NCBI RefSeq assembly: GCF_029953635.1
Contig: NZ_CP124543.1
Location: forward strand, 2,397,455-2,461,454
Origin: Halotia branconii CENA392
Lineage (GTDB): Bacteria; Cyanobacteriota; Cyanobacteriia; Cyanobacteriales; Nostocaceae
Direction of reading: 5' to 3'
Length of the DNA: 64,000 nt
Made by a program: the position numbers and the translations under genes. Each line of letters opens with the position of its first letter. Within the stretch, counting starts at the first letter, position 1. Shown in pieces: positions 25,787-38,532 of this stretch. Below the pieces are notes generated by a model. The model saw only the letters and a list, made by a program, of their open reading frames with translations, searched no databases and had not been told where the DNA came from.

Positions 25787-26038
25787 TTTGTTAAATATCG
25801 TAACAATAAGTAAAAAGGCAAAAGAGTAATTTCTTTTACCTTCTACATTTTACATTTTAATTTTTACCTTTCCTCTTGAGGGTGGGAACTCTTAACAGGA
25901 AAAAGAAATTAGCCCCAAAAATATATTTAAAGTGGCTTAATTTATTTGTTGCCCTTCGGGTTCACCATTTACCTGCAAAGGAAAATCATCCCGCAGTGTT
26001 GGATTCACCTGTTGCCTGTTGCCTGTTCCCTTTCATCT

Positions 26039-29000
26039 TTACTCTTCTTCGTAATCGTCTACGTCGTCTTCCTCGTAATCGTCTTCATCTTCTTCGTCCT
26101 CTTCCATGAGGTCAGTAACCTCATCGGCAATCAAGTCATCGTCATCATCGAGAATTGACCTTTCTGTACGCCGACTACCAAATCCAGTTTCTGCCAGCCC
26201 AGGAGAATCTAGATTATAGGCGCGAGCTGTGCGATCGTCTAATACCATATCCAGAGGATCATCGACTTCATCTAGAACGCTACTGCTATCTAAAGCGGCA
26301 TATTCATCGATCGCACCGGGTTCTTCATAGGTATTGTACCCAGTACCCGCCGGAATCAATCTACCGATAATCACGTTTTCCTTTAGTCCGCGCAGCCAGT
26401 CGGATTTACCTTCAATTGCTGCTTCGGTTAGTACCCGTGTTGTCTCTTGGAAGGAGGCGGCAGAAATAAAGCTGTCAGTGTTCAATGATGCTTTGGTGAT
26501 ACCTAACAATACGGGGGTGTATTGCGCTCTAGCACCACCTGTAATCGCCATAGCTTCGTTCACCTGCTCAACTTGGCGCAACTCTACCAATTCACCGGGA
26601 AGCATGGTAGTATCGCCACCATCATCAATCCGGACTTTATTGGTCATCTGACGCACGATAACTTCAATGTGCTTATCGGCAATATCAATTCCTTGAGACT
26701 GATACACCATTTGCACTTCGTTCACCAAGAATGTTTGCACCTTCTGCAAAGCATGGCTAGCACAAGCATAAACTCCATCCTCAGAACCCAGACTAAAGAA
26801 AATTTCCAAAATTTCATGGGGGTTGGATGGACCATCACTCAACGGTTCCCCTGCTGCGACAACTGAGCCATCTGGAACCATCAAATTTTGTCCAGGCCCT
26901 AAAGGGTAATCGGTGACTACGCCATTGGGTTCTACTACTTTAACAGCGATCGCTTCATCACCATCACCATAAACTACCTTAACTTCTCCGGCTCGCCGAC
27001 AGAGAATACATGCTTCTTTGGGTTTACGTGCTTCGAGCAATTCCTCAATCCGGGGCAAACCTTGAATAATGTCTCCGGTTTTGGCACGCTCAAACACCAA
27101 CAATACCAAGTTATCGCCTCGTTGTACCAAATCGCCATCTTCTATCTGTAAGACAGCACCAGGACTGACTCGGTAGGGGCGACCAACGCGGATAGTCACA
27201 GAGTAATTTTGAGTACTCAAGGCTGCATCTTGGTTTGTAGAAGTATTTGCGGCAGTTTTAACTTCTACTACTTGCCCAGATTCTTCTGCAAAAACTCCAG
27301 AGGCAATTTCTGCGCCTTCTACTAGCAAGTCACCTTTTTTCACTTTGGGTTGGGTACTAGTATGCATTGTGATCATGTCAGTGTCTTGGCGTAATACCAA
27401 ACAACGACGGACAGTTTCACTACCTTTCTGCACACCCCGGACAATACCCCCTTCTTTAGCTAAGATTTTGGTACGTGCAACCACAGCACCAGGAGCGATG
27501 GTTTGTCCATCTTCTACTTCTAAGCTAGTCTGGGTACTACCTTGGGTAGCATCAGCAGTAATGTCCCGCCGAATTACCAAGGATTCTAAAATCACTAATT
27601 GCAAGCGCAGAGAATCTGAGGCGGAGATTTCCTCTGTTGTCGAGTCTGAGTCTAAGGTTGGGGCAGTTGCTAGCTCTTCACCCTCACCTTCTTCGATCAA
27701 TTCAATATCTGCTGCTAAAGGAGAAGCATTATGGTCTTGTTCACCTTCTTGCTCAATTTCTAGCACCAACTGAGTTCGCAGCAACTCCACCCCTTCAACA
27801 GACTTGACGCGTTCAGAATCTTTGTAGGGCAATCGCTGTACTGCCCGCAACTGAATCGAACGCCCTGTTTGCTGACTAATTGATGTGGTTGATGGCACAT
27901 CAGGATTATCCGGTACGGCAAACTCCACTACTGGACGACTTAATAAAGCTGGTCCTTCTGGAGATTCCACATACTGGATATAGCGCAATTCGGTGGCGAC
28001 ACTACCTTGGAACTCCTCACCTGGTTGGACAAAAGTATTATCTCGTCCCATGACTGCTTCTGGATCGTCTACCATCAGCAGTTCTCCTGGCTTGACGACG
28101 ACTTCTCGCAGGATGTCATTTTTCTGGGTAACTTCTATCACACCACTAGTTTGACAGAAGATATCTTTTACCACCTCAGTCCCAGCTTCTACAAACTGTC
28201 CGTCTTCTACTAGCAGTAAGGAAATGTCTTTGTTGACTTCGTGGGTTTCTTCGGGAATCCACAACAGAGTGCCACCTTGCACAACTTCGTAGCCCAGCTT
28301 GGCTTTGCCTTTCTTCTGGACTTCTACACCAGCAAATTTCAAGAATCCACCAGTAGTTGTACGATAGCGATCGTCAATCAATTCAGCGACGACCTGACCA
28401 TTTTGGACTTTAGTACCTGGGGTAGCCCGGAGGTTGAATACTTGGTTGTTGCCAGTGGTAACTAAGTAGCTATTGCGACCTTGGGAACTTTGGACTGTGA
28501 CTTTTGCTTGGTCTAAAACCACAGAAGCAGTGATAATTTCAATTTCTCTGGTACTCTTGCCTGGAGTAGCTTCCGGCAGACGTACCACACCGCCATGTAG
28601 GCTAGTTAATTTGGTTTCTGCCAACACTCCATTTGAGGCGATCGCATCATCATTTTTCACCACCAATTCTGCACCAGGAGGCAAGTTATAAACTTCCCCA
28701 GATAAAACCCAAATCAAACCACCTCTGACTGCTGTAGTTGTGGTATTACCTTGGCGATCGGTTTTTTGTTCTGGAACTACATCCGCAAACTGCACTTCTC
28801 CTGCTAAGTCAGACGCTACATCTTTTACAGCTTTTTCTGTGTTAGCACGAGTTGTACGTCCACCAAGAGCAACTTCTGCCAGTAATTGACCGATTTTTAC
28901 TTGCTGTCCATCAACTACGTAAAGTGTGGAACCTTGAGTAACATGAATTTCTTGGGTAGCTTGGGTATTAGCACCTTCTTTTTTCGGTTCTAAATTGATC

Positions 29001-30166
29001 ACCCCGTTTGCCTCAACATACAAGGCATCTTCACCGTGGCGGGTGCGATATGTACGAGTCCGCAGTTTCCGGGGCAGACGGATTGTACCTTCTGTCTTAG
29101 AACGCACTTGCTGCGCTACTTCCCCAGTAAATACACCACCTGTATGGAATGTCCGCATGGTGAGCTGAGTTCCAGGTTCACCAATACTTTGGGCAGCAAT
29201 AATCCCAACAGCTTCACCCAAATCCACCATCTTAGCGTGGGCTAAACTCCAGCCATAGCAGTGTTGACAGACAGACCGTGCAGCTTCACAAGTTAGAGGC
29301 GATCGCACAACAACTTCACTAACCCCAGCTTTTTGAATTTCTGCTGCTAAATCATCAGAAATTGGGGTATTGCGTGGTGCAATTACTTCTTTTGTGGTGG
29401 GATGCACTACATCTTCACCAACTACCCTTCCTAGTAAGCGCTGACCCAGAGGAATCAAGGTTTTAGCACCTTCTGTCATTGGCTGCACCGGAATCCCTCT
29501 GGTAGTACCACAGTCAAATTCCCGAATAATTACATCCTGAGATACGTCTACTAGACGACGGGTGAGATAACCAGAGTCAGCCGTCCGCAAGGCGGTATCG
29601 ACTAATCCTTTTCTCGCACCGTAAGACGAAATAATGTATTCCGTTACGGTTAGCCCTTCACGGAAATTGGTTTTAATGGGCAAGTCAATAATTTCCCCTT
29701 GGGGATCTGCCATCAGTCCCCGCATCCCCACCAATTGCCGCACTTGAGAAATGTTACCCCGCGCTCCAGAGAATGCCATCATGTACACTGAGTTGAGAGG
29801 ATCAGTATTTTTAAAGTGAACAACGACTTCATCTTTGAGGGCTTCACTAGTACCATTCCAGGTATCAATTACTTTTTGAAAGCGTTCCACTTCTGTAATT
29901 TCTCCCCGTTGGTAACGGGTTTCGGTGGCACGAATTTCTTCCTCTGCCGCATCTAGAAGCGCTCGTTTAGTTGGCGGGATCATCAAGTCGTCAACACTGA
30001 TAGAAACCCCTGCTTTGGTAGCATAGCGAAATCCCAATTCTTTGAGCTTGTCCGCCATCACAGCTGTACGCGCCGTTCCATAGTGCGTAAACGCCCAGGA
30101 AATCAATTTTCTCAGTTGACCTTTATCAACTACGCGATTGCGAAAAATCGTGTTTTCATTACTCAT
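26039..30166 (-). CDS. rpoC2: RNA polymerase subunit beta-prime, C-terminal part (RpoC2)
   Basis: 1375 residues, the length expected of cyanobacterial RpoC2. It starts with [22 protein letters not shown] and carries [58 protein letters not shown] (trigger loop region) and the long insertion domain typical of cyanobacteria and plastids between about 340 and 990, with many barrel-sandwich repeats. The C-terminal 60 residues are strongly acidic (runs of Asp and Glu). It is the last gene of the rpsT-tatD-rpoB-rpoC1-rpoC2 block and is separated from rpoC1 by 510 bp of repeats. Confidence 0.98.
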   Translation of the reverse strand: MSNENTIFRNRVVDKGQLRKLISWAFTHYGTARTAVMADKLKELGFRYATKAGVSISVDDLMIPPTKRALLDAAEEEIRATETRYQRGEITEVERFQKVIDTWNGTSEALKDEVVVHFKNTDPLNSVYMMAFSGARGNISQVRQLVGMRGLMADPQGEIIDLPIKTNFREGLTVTEYIISSYGARKGLVDTALRTADSGYLTRRLVDVSQDVIIREFDCGTTRGIPVQPMTEGAKTLIPLGQRLLGRVVGEDVVHPTTKEVIAPRNTPISDDLAAEIQKAGVSEVVVRSPLTCEAARSVCQHCYGWSLAHAKMVDLGEAVGIIAAQSIGEPGTQLTMRTFHTGGVFTGEVAQQVRSKTEGTIRLPRKLRTRTYRTRHGEDALYVEANGVINLEPKKEGANTQATQEIHVTQGSTLYVVDGQQVKIGQLLAEVALGGRTTRANTEKAVKDVASDLAGEVQFADVVPEQKTDRQGNTTTTAVRGGLIWVLSGEVYNLPPGAELVVKNDDAIASNGVLAETKLTSLHGGVVRLPEATPGKSTREIEIITASVVLDQAKVTVQSSQGRNSYLVTTGNNQVFNLRATPGTKVQNGQVVAELIDDRYRTTTGGFLKFAGVEVQKKGKAKLGYEVVQGGTLLWIPEETHEVNKDISLLLVEDGQFVEAGTEVVKDIFCQTSGVIEVTQKNDILREVVVKPGELLMVDDPEAVMGRDNTFVQPGEEFQGSVATELRYIQYVESPEGPALLSRPVVEFAVPDNPDVPSTTSISQQTGRSIQLRAVQRLPYKDSERVKSVEGVELLRTQLVLEIEQEGEQDHNASPLAADIELIEEGEGEELATAPTLDSDSTTEEISASDSLRLQLVILESLVIRRDITADATQGSTQTSLEVEDGQTIAPGAVVARTKILAKEGGIVRGVQKGSETVRRCLVLRQDTDMITMHTSTQPKVKKGDLLVEGAEIASGVFAEESGQVVEVKTAANTSTNQDAALSTQNYSVTIRVGRPYRVSPGAVLQIEDGDLVQRGDNLVLLVFERAKTGDIIQGLPRIEELLEARKPKEACILCRRAGEVKVVYGDGDEAIAVKVVEPNGVVTDYPLGPGQNLMVPDGSVVAAGEPLSDGPSNPHEILEIFFSLGSEDGVYACASHALQKVQTFLVNEVQMVYQSQGIDIADKHIEVIVRQMTNKVRIDDGGDTTMLPGELVELRQVEQVNEAMAITGGARAQYTPVLLGITKASLNTDSFISAASFQETTRVLTEAAIEGKSDWLRGLKENVIIGRLIPAGTGYNTYEEPGAIDEYAALDSSSVLDEVDDPLDMVLDDRTARAYNLDSPGLAETGFGSRRTERSILDDDDDLIADEVTDLMEEDEEDEDDYEEDDVDDYEEE

Positions 30167-30205
30167 TTATTTAGTCCTTCATCCTTAATCATTAATTATT
30201 AGGAT

Positions 30206-30236
30206 TGGGCATGGGGCATAGGGCATGGGGCATGAG
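30206..30236. repeat. GGGCATG heptamers upstream of rpoC2
   Basis: Units GGGCATG, GGGCATA and GGGCATG are repeated about four times, 40 bp before the rpoC2 start. Same family as at 18931 and, in complement, 15575. Confidence 0.7.
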
Positions 30237-30259
30237 AGAGAAAAGGCACTAGAGACAGG

Positions 30260-30640
30260 GTGCGGGGTGCAGCACTTCGGCTACGCGGCAGTTGAGCGCA
30301 CTTGTACTGAGCGAAGTCGAAGTAGTCGAAACTCAGCAACCGGGGAATGAAGAATGTCTTGAATTTGTTCATAATTTTTTTTTCTCCCGAAGTTGCTCCA
30401 CTTGGTGAGGCAGTCCGCCCTTGCGGTTCCCCGACTTGTAGGAACTGCCGTGGTTTCCATGCCACTTGCGGGACTTGGGGGGAACCCCCGCAACGCAGTG
30501 GCTCCCCAGGAGCGACTGGCGTTGGACTGCCGTTAGCGTAGCGATAGCGAGCTTGCGAACGTTACCCAAAGGGGAGACTCCAAGACCGCACTTCTTTCCT
30601 TGTCTCCCTGCTTTCCTGCCCCGGTCACTGAGCGTAGTCG
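30260..30640. repeat. complex palindromic repeat in the rpoC1-rpoC2 spacer
   Basis: A 510-bp spacer lies inside the rpo operon. It carries two copies of the CACTTCG...CGAAGTG unit (about 30268-30325 and 30622-30642) around a GC-rich element at about 30380-30600 with outer arms GGCAGTCC / GGACTGCC and the block GCAACGCAGTGGCTCCCC. That block recurs in reverse at about 1000. Several short frames run through it but are by-products of the repeat. Confidence 0.7.
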
Positions 30641-30676
30641 AAGTGCTGCTCCTGTGCTTTTCTTAGTCCCTAGCTC

Positions 30677-32554
30677 CTAAACTGCTAATGCTTCCTGAAT
30701 TGCTTTGTTGTAAATAACACGACCGGGTGTTGTCCGTACATACTGAGAAACTAAATTTCCTTTGGCATCTTCTCTGACTCGGCGGAATTTATACAGTAAT
30801 GTCCGGCTACCATCACTATTTTCTGTTATTTCCAGAGGCTCCTGATCTGGTTGATCAGATTCAACTTCACCGTCAAACCGCACGTAGATATAGGCATGTA
30901 AGTCAATTTGCTCTTGCTGGAAAGCCATGATTACATCATCCAAAGAAGCAAAGTAATTACCTGCACCTTTTGTAGCATTAGGATTTTCTGCTGTTAAGTA
31001 ATATGCTCCCAATACCATATCTTGACTAGGTGTGATAATGGGTCTACCTGTAGCTGGTGATAGAACATTGTTAGAAGCCAGCATCAATAACCGCGCCTCT
31101 GCCTGACTTTCTAAAGACAGAGGAACGTGTACCGCCATTTGGTCGCCGTCAAAGTCAGCATTAAACGCTGGACACACCAAAGGATGCAGTTGAATTGCTC
31201 TACCTTCCACCAAAATCGGTTCAAAAGCTTGAATACCTAAACGGTGTAGTGTCGGCGCTCGGTTGAGCATGACTGGGTGTCCTTCAATTACTTCTTCTAG
31301 AACATCCCAGACACTAGGATCGTTGCGAGATATGAGTTTTTTCGCTGCTTTGATGTTGTTTACCATCCCACTGCGAATCAAGCGATTAATCACAAATGGT
31401 TGAAATAGCTCAATTGCCATTTCTCTAGGCAAACCGCACTGGTGAATTTTCAGCTTCGGACCGACCACAATTACAGAACGTCCAGAATAGTCAACTCGTT
31501 TACCTAACAAGTTTTGCCGGAAACGACCTTGCTTACCTTCAATAATGTCAGACAAAGACTTCAGTGGTCGGTTATTTGCCCCGACTACCGTGCGTCCGCG
31601 GCGACCATTGTCAATCAAAGCATCCACTGCTTCTTGCAGCATCCGCTTTTCATTCCGCACAATAATTTCTGGTGCTAAAATCTCTTGCAACCTTGCCAAG
31701 CGATTATTACGGTTAATGACTCGCCGATACAAGTCATTTAAATCGCTGGTAGCAAAGCGTCCACCATCGAGTTGTACCATTGGACGCAGGTCGGGCGGAA
31801 TTACCGGAATTACTGCCATCACCATCCACTCAGGTTTAGAACCGGTGGCAATGAAGTTGTCAATCACTCGTAGGCGCTTAATTAACTTGGCGCGTTTTTG
31901 CCCTTTGGCGTTACCAATTTCTTCACGTAGGCTTTCAGCTTCTTGCTCTAAGTTAATATCAGCCAGCAAACGCAGCAGCGCTTCAGCACCAATACCTACC
32001 TCAACACCCTGCAAAGTAGAATCTTCGCTATAAATTTGATCTTCAATTTCCAACCATTGGTCTTCACTGAGGAGTTGTTTGTAAGTTAAAGTTTCGGCAT
32101 TACCAGGACTGAGAACAACATAAGAGTTGAAATAGACTATTTGCTCTACATCTCGCAAGGGCATATCCAGCAAAATGGAAATATAGCTAGGAATGCCTTT
32201 GAGATACCAAACGTGAGCTACTGGAGCAGCAAGTTTGATGTATCCCATGCGGTGACGACGTACCCGCGATTCGGTAACTTCTACACCACAACGCTCACAG
32301 ACAATGCCGCGATGACGTACTCTTTTATACTTACCACAATGGCATTCCCAATCTTTTGCAGGGCCAAAGATGCGCTCACAAAACAAGCCATCCATTTCTG
32401 GCTTAAGAGTTCGGTAATTAATTGTCTCTGGTTTAGTGACTTCGCCTACTAATTGGCCGTTAGGCAGAGTTCGTTCACCCCACTGCCGAATGCGTTCTGG
32501 CGATGCTAAACCGATTTTGACGTAATCAAACTGATTAGTTTGGGCTGGTCTCAT
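30677..32554 (-). CDS. rpoC1: RNA polymerase subunit gamma (RpoC1)
   Basis: 625 residues from the ATG at 32552-32554. An in-frame start 42 bp upstream would add 14 residues, but the family begins [20 protein letters not shown]. The N-terminal zinc site [19 protein letters not shown], and the catalytic NADFDGDQ (Asp467, Asp469 and Asp471 bind Mg) are complete. In cyanobacteria beta-prime is split, with RpoC1 as the N-terminal part. Upstream, a 136-bp spacer to rpoB holds a perfect 12-bp hairpin. Confidence 0.98.
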   Translation of the reverse strand: MRPAQTNQFDYVKIGLASPERIRQWGERTLPNGQLVGEVTKPETINYRTLKPEMDGLFCERIFGPAKDWECHCGKYKRVRHRGIVCERCGVEVTESRVRRHRMGYIKLAAPVAHVWYLKGIPSYISILLDMPLRDVEQIVYFNSYVVLSPGNAETLTYKQLLSEDQWLEIEDQIYSEDSTLQGVEVGIGAEALLRLLADINLEQEAESLREEIGNAKGQKRAKLIKRLRVIDNFIATGSKPEWMVMAVIPVIPPDLRPMVQLDGGRFATSDLNDLYRRVINRNNRLARLQEILAPEIIVRNEKRMLQEAVDALIDNGRRGRTVVGANNRPLKSLSDIIEGKQGRFRQNLLGKRVDYSGRSVIVVGPKLKIHQCGLPREMAIELFQPFVINRLIRSGMVNNIKAAKKLISRNDPSVWDVLEEVIEGHPVMLNRAPTLHRLGIQAFEPILVEGRAIQLHPLVCPAFNADFDGDQMAVHVPLSLESQAEARLLMLASNNVLSPATGRPIITPSQDMVLGAYYLTAENPNATKGAGNYFASLDDVIMAFQQEQIDLHAYIYVRFDGEVESDQPDQEPLEITENSDGSRTLLYKFRRVREDAKGNLVSQYVRTTPGRVIYNKAIQEALAV

Positions 32555-32645
32555 TTCTTTAGTACTAAGTTCTAAGTTATGAGTAAGTAAATGCACGAGG
32601 TTCTACGCCCGTGCTAGGAGAAGTATTTAGTTGTTAACTGTAAGC

Positions 32646-32678
32646 TAGGAGTTATCAATTTAAAACTGATAACTCCTA
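32646..32678. promoter_or_regulatory. perfect hairpin in the rpoB-rpoC1 spacer
   Basis: TAGGAGTTATCA (32646-32657) pairs perfectly with TGATAACTCCTA (32667-32678) across a 9-nt loop, next to CTAACTT heptamer-like units. It could slow or stop transcription between rpoB and rpoC1, protect mRNA ends, or simply come from a repeat. Confidence 0.5.
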
Positions 32679-32690
32679 ACTTCTAACTTT

Positions 32691-35600
32691 CTACTCTTCT
32701 TCTTCCAAAGATTCACGGGAGAGAGATTCGTAGGTTGGTCTTGGGGGTGTACGTCGAGCAGATTGATCTGCCATTAAATCGACTTCCACATCTAAGGAAC
32801 TACCATCTGTTTGGGTTTCAACTTTGTGTACGGCAATGTCTAAACCCAATGATTGTAGTTCTCGCATTAGCACCTTAAAAGACTCTGGTGTTCCAGGTCG
32901 AGGAATTGCCTTTCCTTTAACGATCGCATTTAACGCTTCATTGCGTCCCTGCATATCGTCGGATTTAACTGTCAGCAACTCCTGCAAGGTGTAAGCTGCA
33001 CCAAAAGCTTCCAATGCCCACACTTCCATTTCCCCAAATCGCTGACCACCTTGTTGGGCTTTGCCACCCAGAGGTTGCTGAGTTACCAAAGAGTATGGGC
33101 CTGTGGAACGGGCATGAATCTTGTCGTCCACTAAATGTACCAACTTCAGCATATAAGCCACACCCACGGTAACTGGTCGGTCAAAGGGTTCGCCAGTGCG
33201 ACCATCAAAGACCAAGATTTTACCAGGATCGTCTGGGTTATACACCCAATCTTTGCCTGTTTCGTCTCGTGCTTCTTGCAATTTGCCATGTACAATGCGG
33301 CGGGATGATTCTTCACCGTACATTTCATCAAAGGGAGTAATCTTAAATCTTACTCCCAAGGTTTGACCAGCCCAACCCAACATACATTCAAATACTTGCC
33401 CAACATTCATCCGGCTGGGTACGCCCAAGGGATTAAGGACAATATCTACTGGGGAACCATCAGGCAAATAAGGCATGTCTTCCGCTGGTAAGATCCGCGA
33501 AATGATTCCTTTATTACCATGTCGTCCTGCCATTTTGTCGCCAACTTGGATTTTGCGCTTTTGCGCTACATACACCCGGACTACCATGTTGGCTCCTGGT
33601 GGCAGTTCGTCGCCTTGTTCGCGGGTAAACAGGCGCACGTCTACAACCCGCCCTTTTTCGCCGTTTGGTACTCGCAAGGAATTATCTCGTACATCCCGCG
33701 CTTTCTCACCGAAAATGGCACGTAAAAGTTTTTCTTCTGGTGGTTGGTCTGATTCCCCTTTAGGTGTAACTTTTCCGACCAAAATATCTCCTGATTCTAC
33801 CCACGCCCCAATCCGAATGATTCCCTGTTCATCCAATTGCCTTAGGGCATCTTCCCCGACGTTAGGAATTTCTCTGGTGATTTCTTCTGGGCCTAGTTTG
33901 GTTTGTCTAGCTTCAATTTCATATTTTTCAATGTGAATTGAGGTGTAAATATCATCCTGCACCAAGCGCTCCGAAATCAAAATCGCGTCTTCGTAGTTAT
34001 AGCCTTCCCAAGGCATATAAGCGACGACAATATTTTGTCCCAAGGCTAATTCACCACCTTCGGTAGAGGAGCCATCAGCCAGTACTTGACCAGCAACAAC
34101 GCGCTCACCAATCCGAACTAGGGGCTTTTGATTGAGACAGGTATCCTGATTAGATCTTTGATATTTGGAAAGTCGGTACTTAATTTCCGAACCCCCAGAT
34201 TTGGGACGTACCCGGATTTCTGTGGCATCAACGTAGATGACATCGCCATCGCTACGGGATATGATTACCATCCCGGAGTCTCTTGCTCCTTGGGCTTCTA
34301 AACCAGTACCTACTAAAGGACGCTCTGGTTTAAGCAATGGTACTGCCTGCCGTTGCATGTTGGAACCCATCAGTGCTCGGTTAGCGTCGTCATGTTCCAA
34401 AAAGGGAATCATGCTCGTCGCCACTGAGACGATTTGCACTGGGGAAACTGCTACATAATCCACTTGTTCTGGTGTGGTAGTCGCCCAGTCTTGACGATAG
34501 CGCACGGGTACTAATGGCCCTTTAATGTAGCCATTCTCATCTACTGGGATATCGCCAGTGGCAGTCCTTAGATCATCTTCTTCGTCGGCTGTCATGTACA
34601 CTGGCGTAACGTCAAATCGCACCCGCCCATTTTCCACGGGTCTAAATGGCGTTTCTAAAAAGCCGTATTGGTTGACTTTGGCATGGGTTGCTAAGGAGCC
34701 AATTAAACCAGCGTTTGGACCTTCTGGTGTTTCAATCGGACAAATGCGTCCGTAGTGAGAAGGATGAATATCTCGTACCGCAAAACCAGCACGTTCACGA
34801 GTTAAACCACCAGGACCTAAGGCGCTGAGACGACGTTTGTGGGTCAGTTCTGCCAGAGGATTGGTTTGATCCATGAACTGACTTAATTGGCTGGAACCAA
34901 AGAACTCCTTAATTGCTGCTACCAATGGTTTGGGGTTAACTAAGGAAGCAGGGGTTAGGACTTCGGCATCAGACACGGTCATTCGTTCCCGAATGATTCG
35001 CTCTAGGCGGTTTAAACCTACCCGCACTTGGTTTTGCAGCAATTCACCGACGCTTCTGACCCGACGATTACCTAAGTGATCAATGTCATCTATATTGCCA
35101 ATGTCATATTCTAGATTAATCAAATAATCGACAGCCGCCAAAATATCGCCGGGAGTCAATACACGCATGGTGTCGGGAACAGACAACCGGAGTTTTTTGT
35201 TGAGCTTATATCGTCCGACACGACCTAAGTCATAACGTTTTGGGTCAAAGAAACGCGAGTCTAAGAGTTGTTGTCCACCCAAGACTGTAGGTGGTTCACC
35301 GGGACGCAATTTCCGATACAACTCCATTAGGGCTTCTTCTTCAGAAAATTGCCCTTCTTTTTCGATGGTTTTTTGGAAATATTCTGGGTGACGTAAAGCG
35401 TCAAAAATTTCGTTATCTGATAAGCCCAGAGCTTTTAATAGCACCTGTGCTGAAAGTTTGCGGGTTTTGTCAATGCGTACCCAAACTAAGTCATTACGGT
35501 CTGTTTCAAATTTCAGCCATGCCCCTCGGTTGGGGATAAGACTGGCAGAATAAGTCCGCCGCCCGTTTTTGTCAATTTCAGATTTGTAGTAAACTCCTGG

Positions 35601-35990
35601 CGATCGCACTATCTGGTTGACGATGACTCGCTCGGCTCCGTTAATAATAAACGTGCCACGATCAGTCATTAAAGGCAGATCCCCAATAAAAACTTCTTGT
35701 TCTTTAATATCACCTGTTTCTTTGTTCAACAGGCGTGTGGGAACATACATCTGGACTGCATAAGTGCTATCCCGCCGTTTGGCTTCTTCAACACTGTACT
35801 TTGGCTCTTTTAGTTTGTAGTTATGTCCGAGAAAGTGCAGTTCTAGCTTGCCTGTATAATCTGTAATCGGACTAAAAGAGTTAAGTTCTTCTATCAACCC
35901 TTCTTCCAAAAACCAGCGAAAGCTTGAGCGCTGGATTTCAATCAAGTCGGGCAACAAAAAGGCGGGTTCAATATATGTTTCGCTAGTCAT
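32691..35990 (-). CDS. rpoB: RNA polymerase subunit beta
   Basis: 1099 residues, typical for cyanobacteria. It begins [20 protein letters not shown] and contains [26 protein letters not shown], the rifampicin-region pattern [34 protein letters not shown], and the conserved [10 protein letters not shown] and [29 protein letters not shown]. It is the catalytic beta subunit. It is preceded by a 717-bp spacer after tatD, so its main promoter is probably there. No frameshift or stop is seen. Confidence 0.98.
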   Translation of the reverse strand: MTSETYIEPAFLLPDLIEIQRSSFRWFLEEGLIEELNSFSPITDYTGKLELHFLGHNYKLKEPKYSVEEAKRRDSTYAVQMYVPTRLLNKETGDIKEQEVFIGDLPLMTDRGTFIINGAERVIVNQIVRSPGVYYKSEIDKNGRRTYSASLIPNRGAWLKFETDRNDLVWVRIDKTRKLSAQVLLKALGLSDNEIFDALRHPEYFQKTIEKEGQFSEEEALMELYRKLRPGEPPTVLGGQQLLDSRFFDPKRYDLGRVGRYKLNKKLRLSVPDTMRVLTPGDILAAVDYLINLEYDIGNIDDIDHLGNRRVRSVGELLQNQVRVGLNRLERIIRERMTVSDAEVLTPASLVNPKPLVAAIKEFFGSSQLSQFMDQTNPLAELTHKRRLSALGPGGLTRERAGFAVRDIHPSHYGRICPIETPEGPNAGLIGSLATHAKVNQYGFLETPFRPVENGRVRFDVTPVYMTADEEDDLRTATGDIPVDENGYIKGPLVPVRYRQDWATTTPEQVDYVAVSPVQIVSVATSMIPFLEHDDANRALMGSNMQRQAVPLLKPERPLVGTGLEAQGARDSGMVIISRSDGDVIYVDATEIRVRPKSGGSEIKYRLSKYQRSNQDTCLNQKPLVRIGERVVAGQVLADGSSTEGGELALGQNIVVAYMPWEGYNYEDAILISERLVQDDIYTSIHIEKYEIEARQTKLGPEEITREIPNVGEDALRQLDEQGIIRIGAWVESGDILVGKVTPKGESDQPPEEKLLRAIFGEKARDVRDNSLRVPNGEKGRVVDVRLFTREQGDELPPGANMVVRVYVAQKRKIQVGDKMAGRHGNKGIISRILPAEDMPYLPDGSPVDIVLNPLGVPSRMNVGQVFECMLGWAGQTLGVRFKITPFDEMYGEESSRRIVHGKLQEARDETGKDWVYNPDDPGKILVFDGRTGEPFDRPVTVGVAYMLKLVHLVDDKIHARSTGPYSLVTQQPLGGKAQQGGQRFGEMEVWALEAFGAAYTLQELLTVKSDDMQGRNEALNAIVKGKAIPRPGTPESFKVLMRELQSLGLDIAVHKVETQTDGSSLDVEVDLMADQSARRTPPRPTYESLSRESLEEEE

Positions 35991-36707
35991 GCCTCTACCT
36001 TTGTCAACCTGGTTAAACTTTTTGAGAGGACACTACTTTTGGCAATTTTTCACCGTAAACTAGTGTCTGTAGCTGTGGGAACTTTTTTCTCCTAAAATGC
36101 CAACTGCTCTATAAATGCAGGTAAACGCAGCAATTTAAGCCAAAAATAACGATTTTGACAAGGGGGTAATCGCCCTTGCTGGCAGGTCAAAGTCATTATT
36201 ATCTGGCTGTTAACTTGATGCTTTAACAACAGATGGCTGGAACATAGCTGAATTTGATTTGCTTTGGTCAATTTCCCCTCCTAAAAGTGCGCTGATCAAC
36301 TTACGCACTTTAGACTTTATCTGTCTTCAATACACCATTTATCCTCACGGTGATATCTTAGGATTGAGAAAATGAGCCGCCCTTTGTTGGCCTATTATCA
36401 GACTGGCTTGATGTTGGTGGGTTTTACTCACAAGACAATTACTTTTAACAATTTTCTATAGGATTAGATACAAAGCAGTCAGGCAATTTCTGCCAAATTT
36501 AGCTCACGGCTATGAGAGCATCCGAATGTAGAGAGGAGGAGGATGGTCAAGTTGATAACAGTACAAAATCAAGTTTTAAGAGTTCTCAATTCCTTCCTTT
36601 ATCATTATGACGCAAGCAAAATGTTTTGGAGGGAATGATCTTAGCATATTTTTGTCCTCCCAAGGATTTATTTTTTTTACCTCCCAAATAACCTGAATAT
36701 TCGTAAC
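35991..36707. other. long spacer upstream of rpoB
   Basis: 717 bp with no gene. An 8-bp perfect inverted repeat AAAGTGCG / CGCACTTT (36284-36291, 36304-36311) with a 12-nt loop is the only clear structure. The length and position make this the likely promoter and leader of rpoB, but no promoter boxes can be placed with confidence. Confidence 0.4.
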
Positions 36708-37493
36708 TTATACTACCAAACCGAATAACTCACAGGCATTGCGGGTGGTTTGATGAGCGATCGCTTCTACTGTTTCTCCACGCAACTGAGCTACTTGTTC
36801 TGCTACATAGCGGACATAAGCAGGTTCGTTACGCTTTTCGCCCCGTTTGGGTACTGGAGCGAGAAAAGGACAATCTGTTTCAATCAACAGGCGATCGCTT
36901 TGCACCATTGCAGCTGAGGCATGGATTGCTTCAGCGTTTTTGAATGTGACTGTGCCACTAAAGCTAATGTAAAAGCCTAAGTCCAAGAACCATTGAGTTT
37001 CTTCTGGTGTTCCTCCCCAACAATGCATCACACCCCGTAGGGGTTCCGCTTGGGAATCCTGCCATTTTTGCAATATTTCTTTTACCTGTTTCGCTGCATC
37101 GCGGCAGTGAATAATTACTGGCAATTTGAGTTGGGATGCGATCGCTAATTGTGCCTCGAATACCATACATTGGGTTGCATAGTTATCTGCTTTGTAAAAA
37201 TCCAGCCCCATTTCTCCTATAGCTACCACCTTTGGTTCTGAACTCGCCAAAGAATGGATCTGATCGGCCCAGTCGCTGTGCCATTTTTGGGCATCTAAAG
37301 GATGCAATCCCACGGCAAAACTCAGTTCAGGAAACTGGTGCGCTATGGCTTGAATGCTGGCAAACTCGGCTGGCTCGACACAAGAGTGTACTAAACGCAC
37401 TACGCCTGCTTGTTGCCATCGCGATCGCACTAAAGCTAAATCTGGCTGGAATGAGTCAAAGTTAAGATGAACGTGGGTGTCAATCAGCTGCAT
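36708..37493 (-). CDS. tatD: TatD family metal-dependent hydrolase
   Basis: 261 residues from the ATG at 37491-37493; an upstream TTG would add 6. [12 protein letters not shown] (metal ligands in HVH), GEMGLDFY (Glu), VIIHCRDA (His), MHCWGG (His) and ETDCPFLAP (Asp) are the full TatD metal set. The family includes 3'-5' DNA exonucleases and D-aminoacyl-tRNA deacylase-like proteins. The gene lies 62 bp after rpsT and before rpoB on the same strand, an order repeated in other cyanobacteria. TatD does not take part in Tat export despite its name. Confidence 0.93.
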   Translation of the reverse strand: MQLIDTHVHLNFDSFQPDLALVRSRWQQAGVVRLVHSCVEPAEFASIQAIAHQFPELSFAVGLHPLDAQKWHSDWADQIHSLASSEPKVVAIGEMGLDFYKADNYATQCMVFEAQLAIASQLKLPVIIHCRDAAKQVKEILQKWQDSQAEPLRGVMHCWGGTPEETQWFLDLGFYISFSGTVTFKNAEAIHASAAMVQSDRLLIETDCPFLAPVPKRGEKRNEPAYVRYVAEQVAQLRGETVEAIAHQTTRNACELFGLVV

Positions 37494-37555
37494 TAGTTTG
37501 ATCAAGGTCAACAGTCAATTATCAAGAGTTAATGATTTAACTCTATAAATTGGGA

Positions 37556-37852
37556 CTATTCAGCACTTTGTACGACTGGCTGTAGTTTGTGAGCTAATCT
37601 TGACTTTTTCCTAGCTCCATTATTGGGGTGCAGAACACCGCGCTTAACAGCTTTATCTATTTTGCTGTAAGCCTCAGACAACCGCGCTTGGACTTCTTGT
37701 TGTGATTCTGGTGTAGGATTAGCCGTATAGCTTTCTACGGCACTTACATATTTTTTCATCAGCGTTTTAACTGCTGATTTGTAAGCTTTGTTACGCAGTC
37801 GGTTACGTTCTGCGATTTGGGCGCGTTTGAGAGCAGACTTTGTATTCGCCAC
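37556..37852 (-). CDS. rpsT: 30S ribosomal protein S20
   Basis: 98 residues starting at GTG 37850-37852 ([21 protein letters not shown]); the frame extends 4 codons to an upstream TTG, but the family start fits the GTG. It is basic and made of long helices, with [29 protein letters not shown] near the end as in all S20 proteins. It binds 16S rRNA in the lower body of the 30S subunit. It is the first gene of the rpsT-tatD-rpoBC1C2 run. Confidence 0.96.
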   Translation of the reverse strand: MANTKSALKRAQIAERNRLRNKAYKSAVKTLMKKYVSAVESYTANPTPESQQEVQARLSEAYSKIDKAVKRGVLHPNNGARKKSRLAHKLQPVVQSAE

Positions 37853-38313
37853 AGTCGATTCCAAAAATACTATTAATATTTACACACACTACTAGATTTA
37901 CTAATATAGCATTCATATTGCCAATGTGAGGATTTATGAAAAAAAATCTCACTTTTGCAGTGATTTTGATCTTGGATTGACTGCATTAGAACAAGAAGAC
38001 TTGACAAACTCTTGCGTGGTATGTACTCAAGCGAGAAAATGAGTTAGAATTAAGTACTCTAATAAATTATGAACCTAAACCACCCACTACCTGATCAAGT
38101 GGTGTTACTGCCAATGTAGTCCGCGATTAAAATGTACAGACCCAATATATGGTGTTTGTGTAGCCCTTAGGTAATAAAAGTAGAAAAATAAACAATAATT
38201 ATACTTAGAGTCAACTCTGAATCTTGGATCACGAGTATGTTAGGTGTACAAATATAACATCAATCATACCCGCAAAAAAGAAGGGTTAAGGCTTAAAGGT
38301 AGTGGTGCTGGCG
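37853..38313. other. divergent rpsT-hisD spacer, first part
   Basis: No gene recognised; AT-rich near rpsT. The rpsT promoter must be here. A weak hairpin around 38078-38108 (CCACTACCTGATCAAGTGG) is the only structure in this part. Confidence 0.35.
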
Positions 38314-38406
38314 TATCCACTCCCTGCCACTGGCCAATCAGGGCAAGTGGGACTAAGTAATTTATTCGCCTTCTCAAGGAACTGATCAGTGGGCAACCTT
38401 GAGAGT
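38314..38406 (+). ncRNA. possible structured RNA or leader upstream of hisD
   Basis: Two stable hairpins lie in tandem. The first pairs CCACTCCCTG with CAGGGCAAGTGG (38317-38326, 38339-38350; 2-nt bulge, 12-nt loop). The second pairs TCTCAAGG with CCTTGAGA (38372-38379, 38397-38404). They end about 130 bp before the hisD ATG. They do not match a known riboswitch or tRNA in my reading. They could be a small RNA, a leader or a terminator pair. The strand is assumed from hisD. Confidence 0.3.
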
Positions 38407-38532
38407 ATCAAAAAAATCCAGGTTAAGCTAGAGAAGAGAATTGAGATTGCCTTGACATATTTTATTAAGTCAAAAGCAAGACTAAATTCTCCGGTGGGAA
38501 TATTCTAAAATTTTTGGCATTCTCCTTACTCC

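Noticed and set aside
30347..30666. Several overlapping frames in the rpoC1-rpoC2 spacer
   Set aside because: All are translations of palindromic repeats on both strands, with no domain and no start signals.
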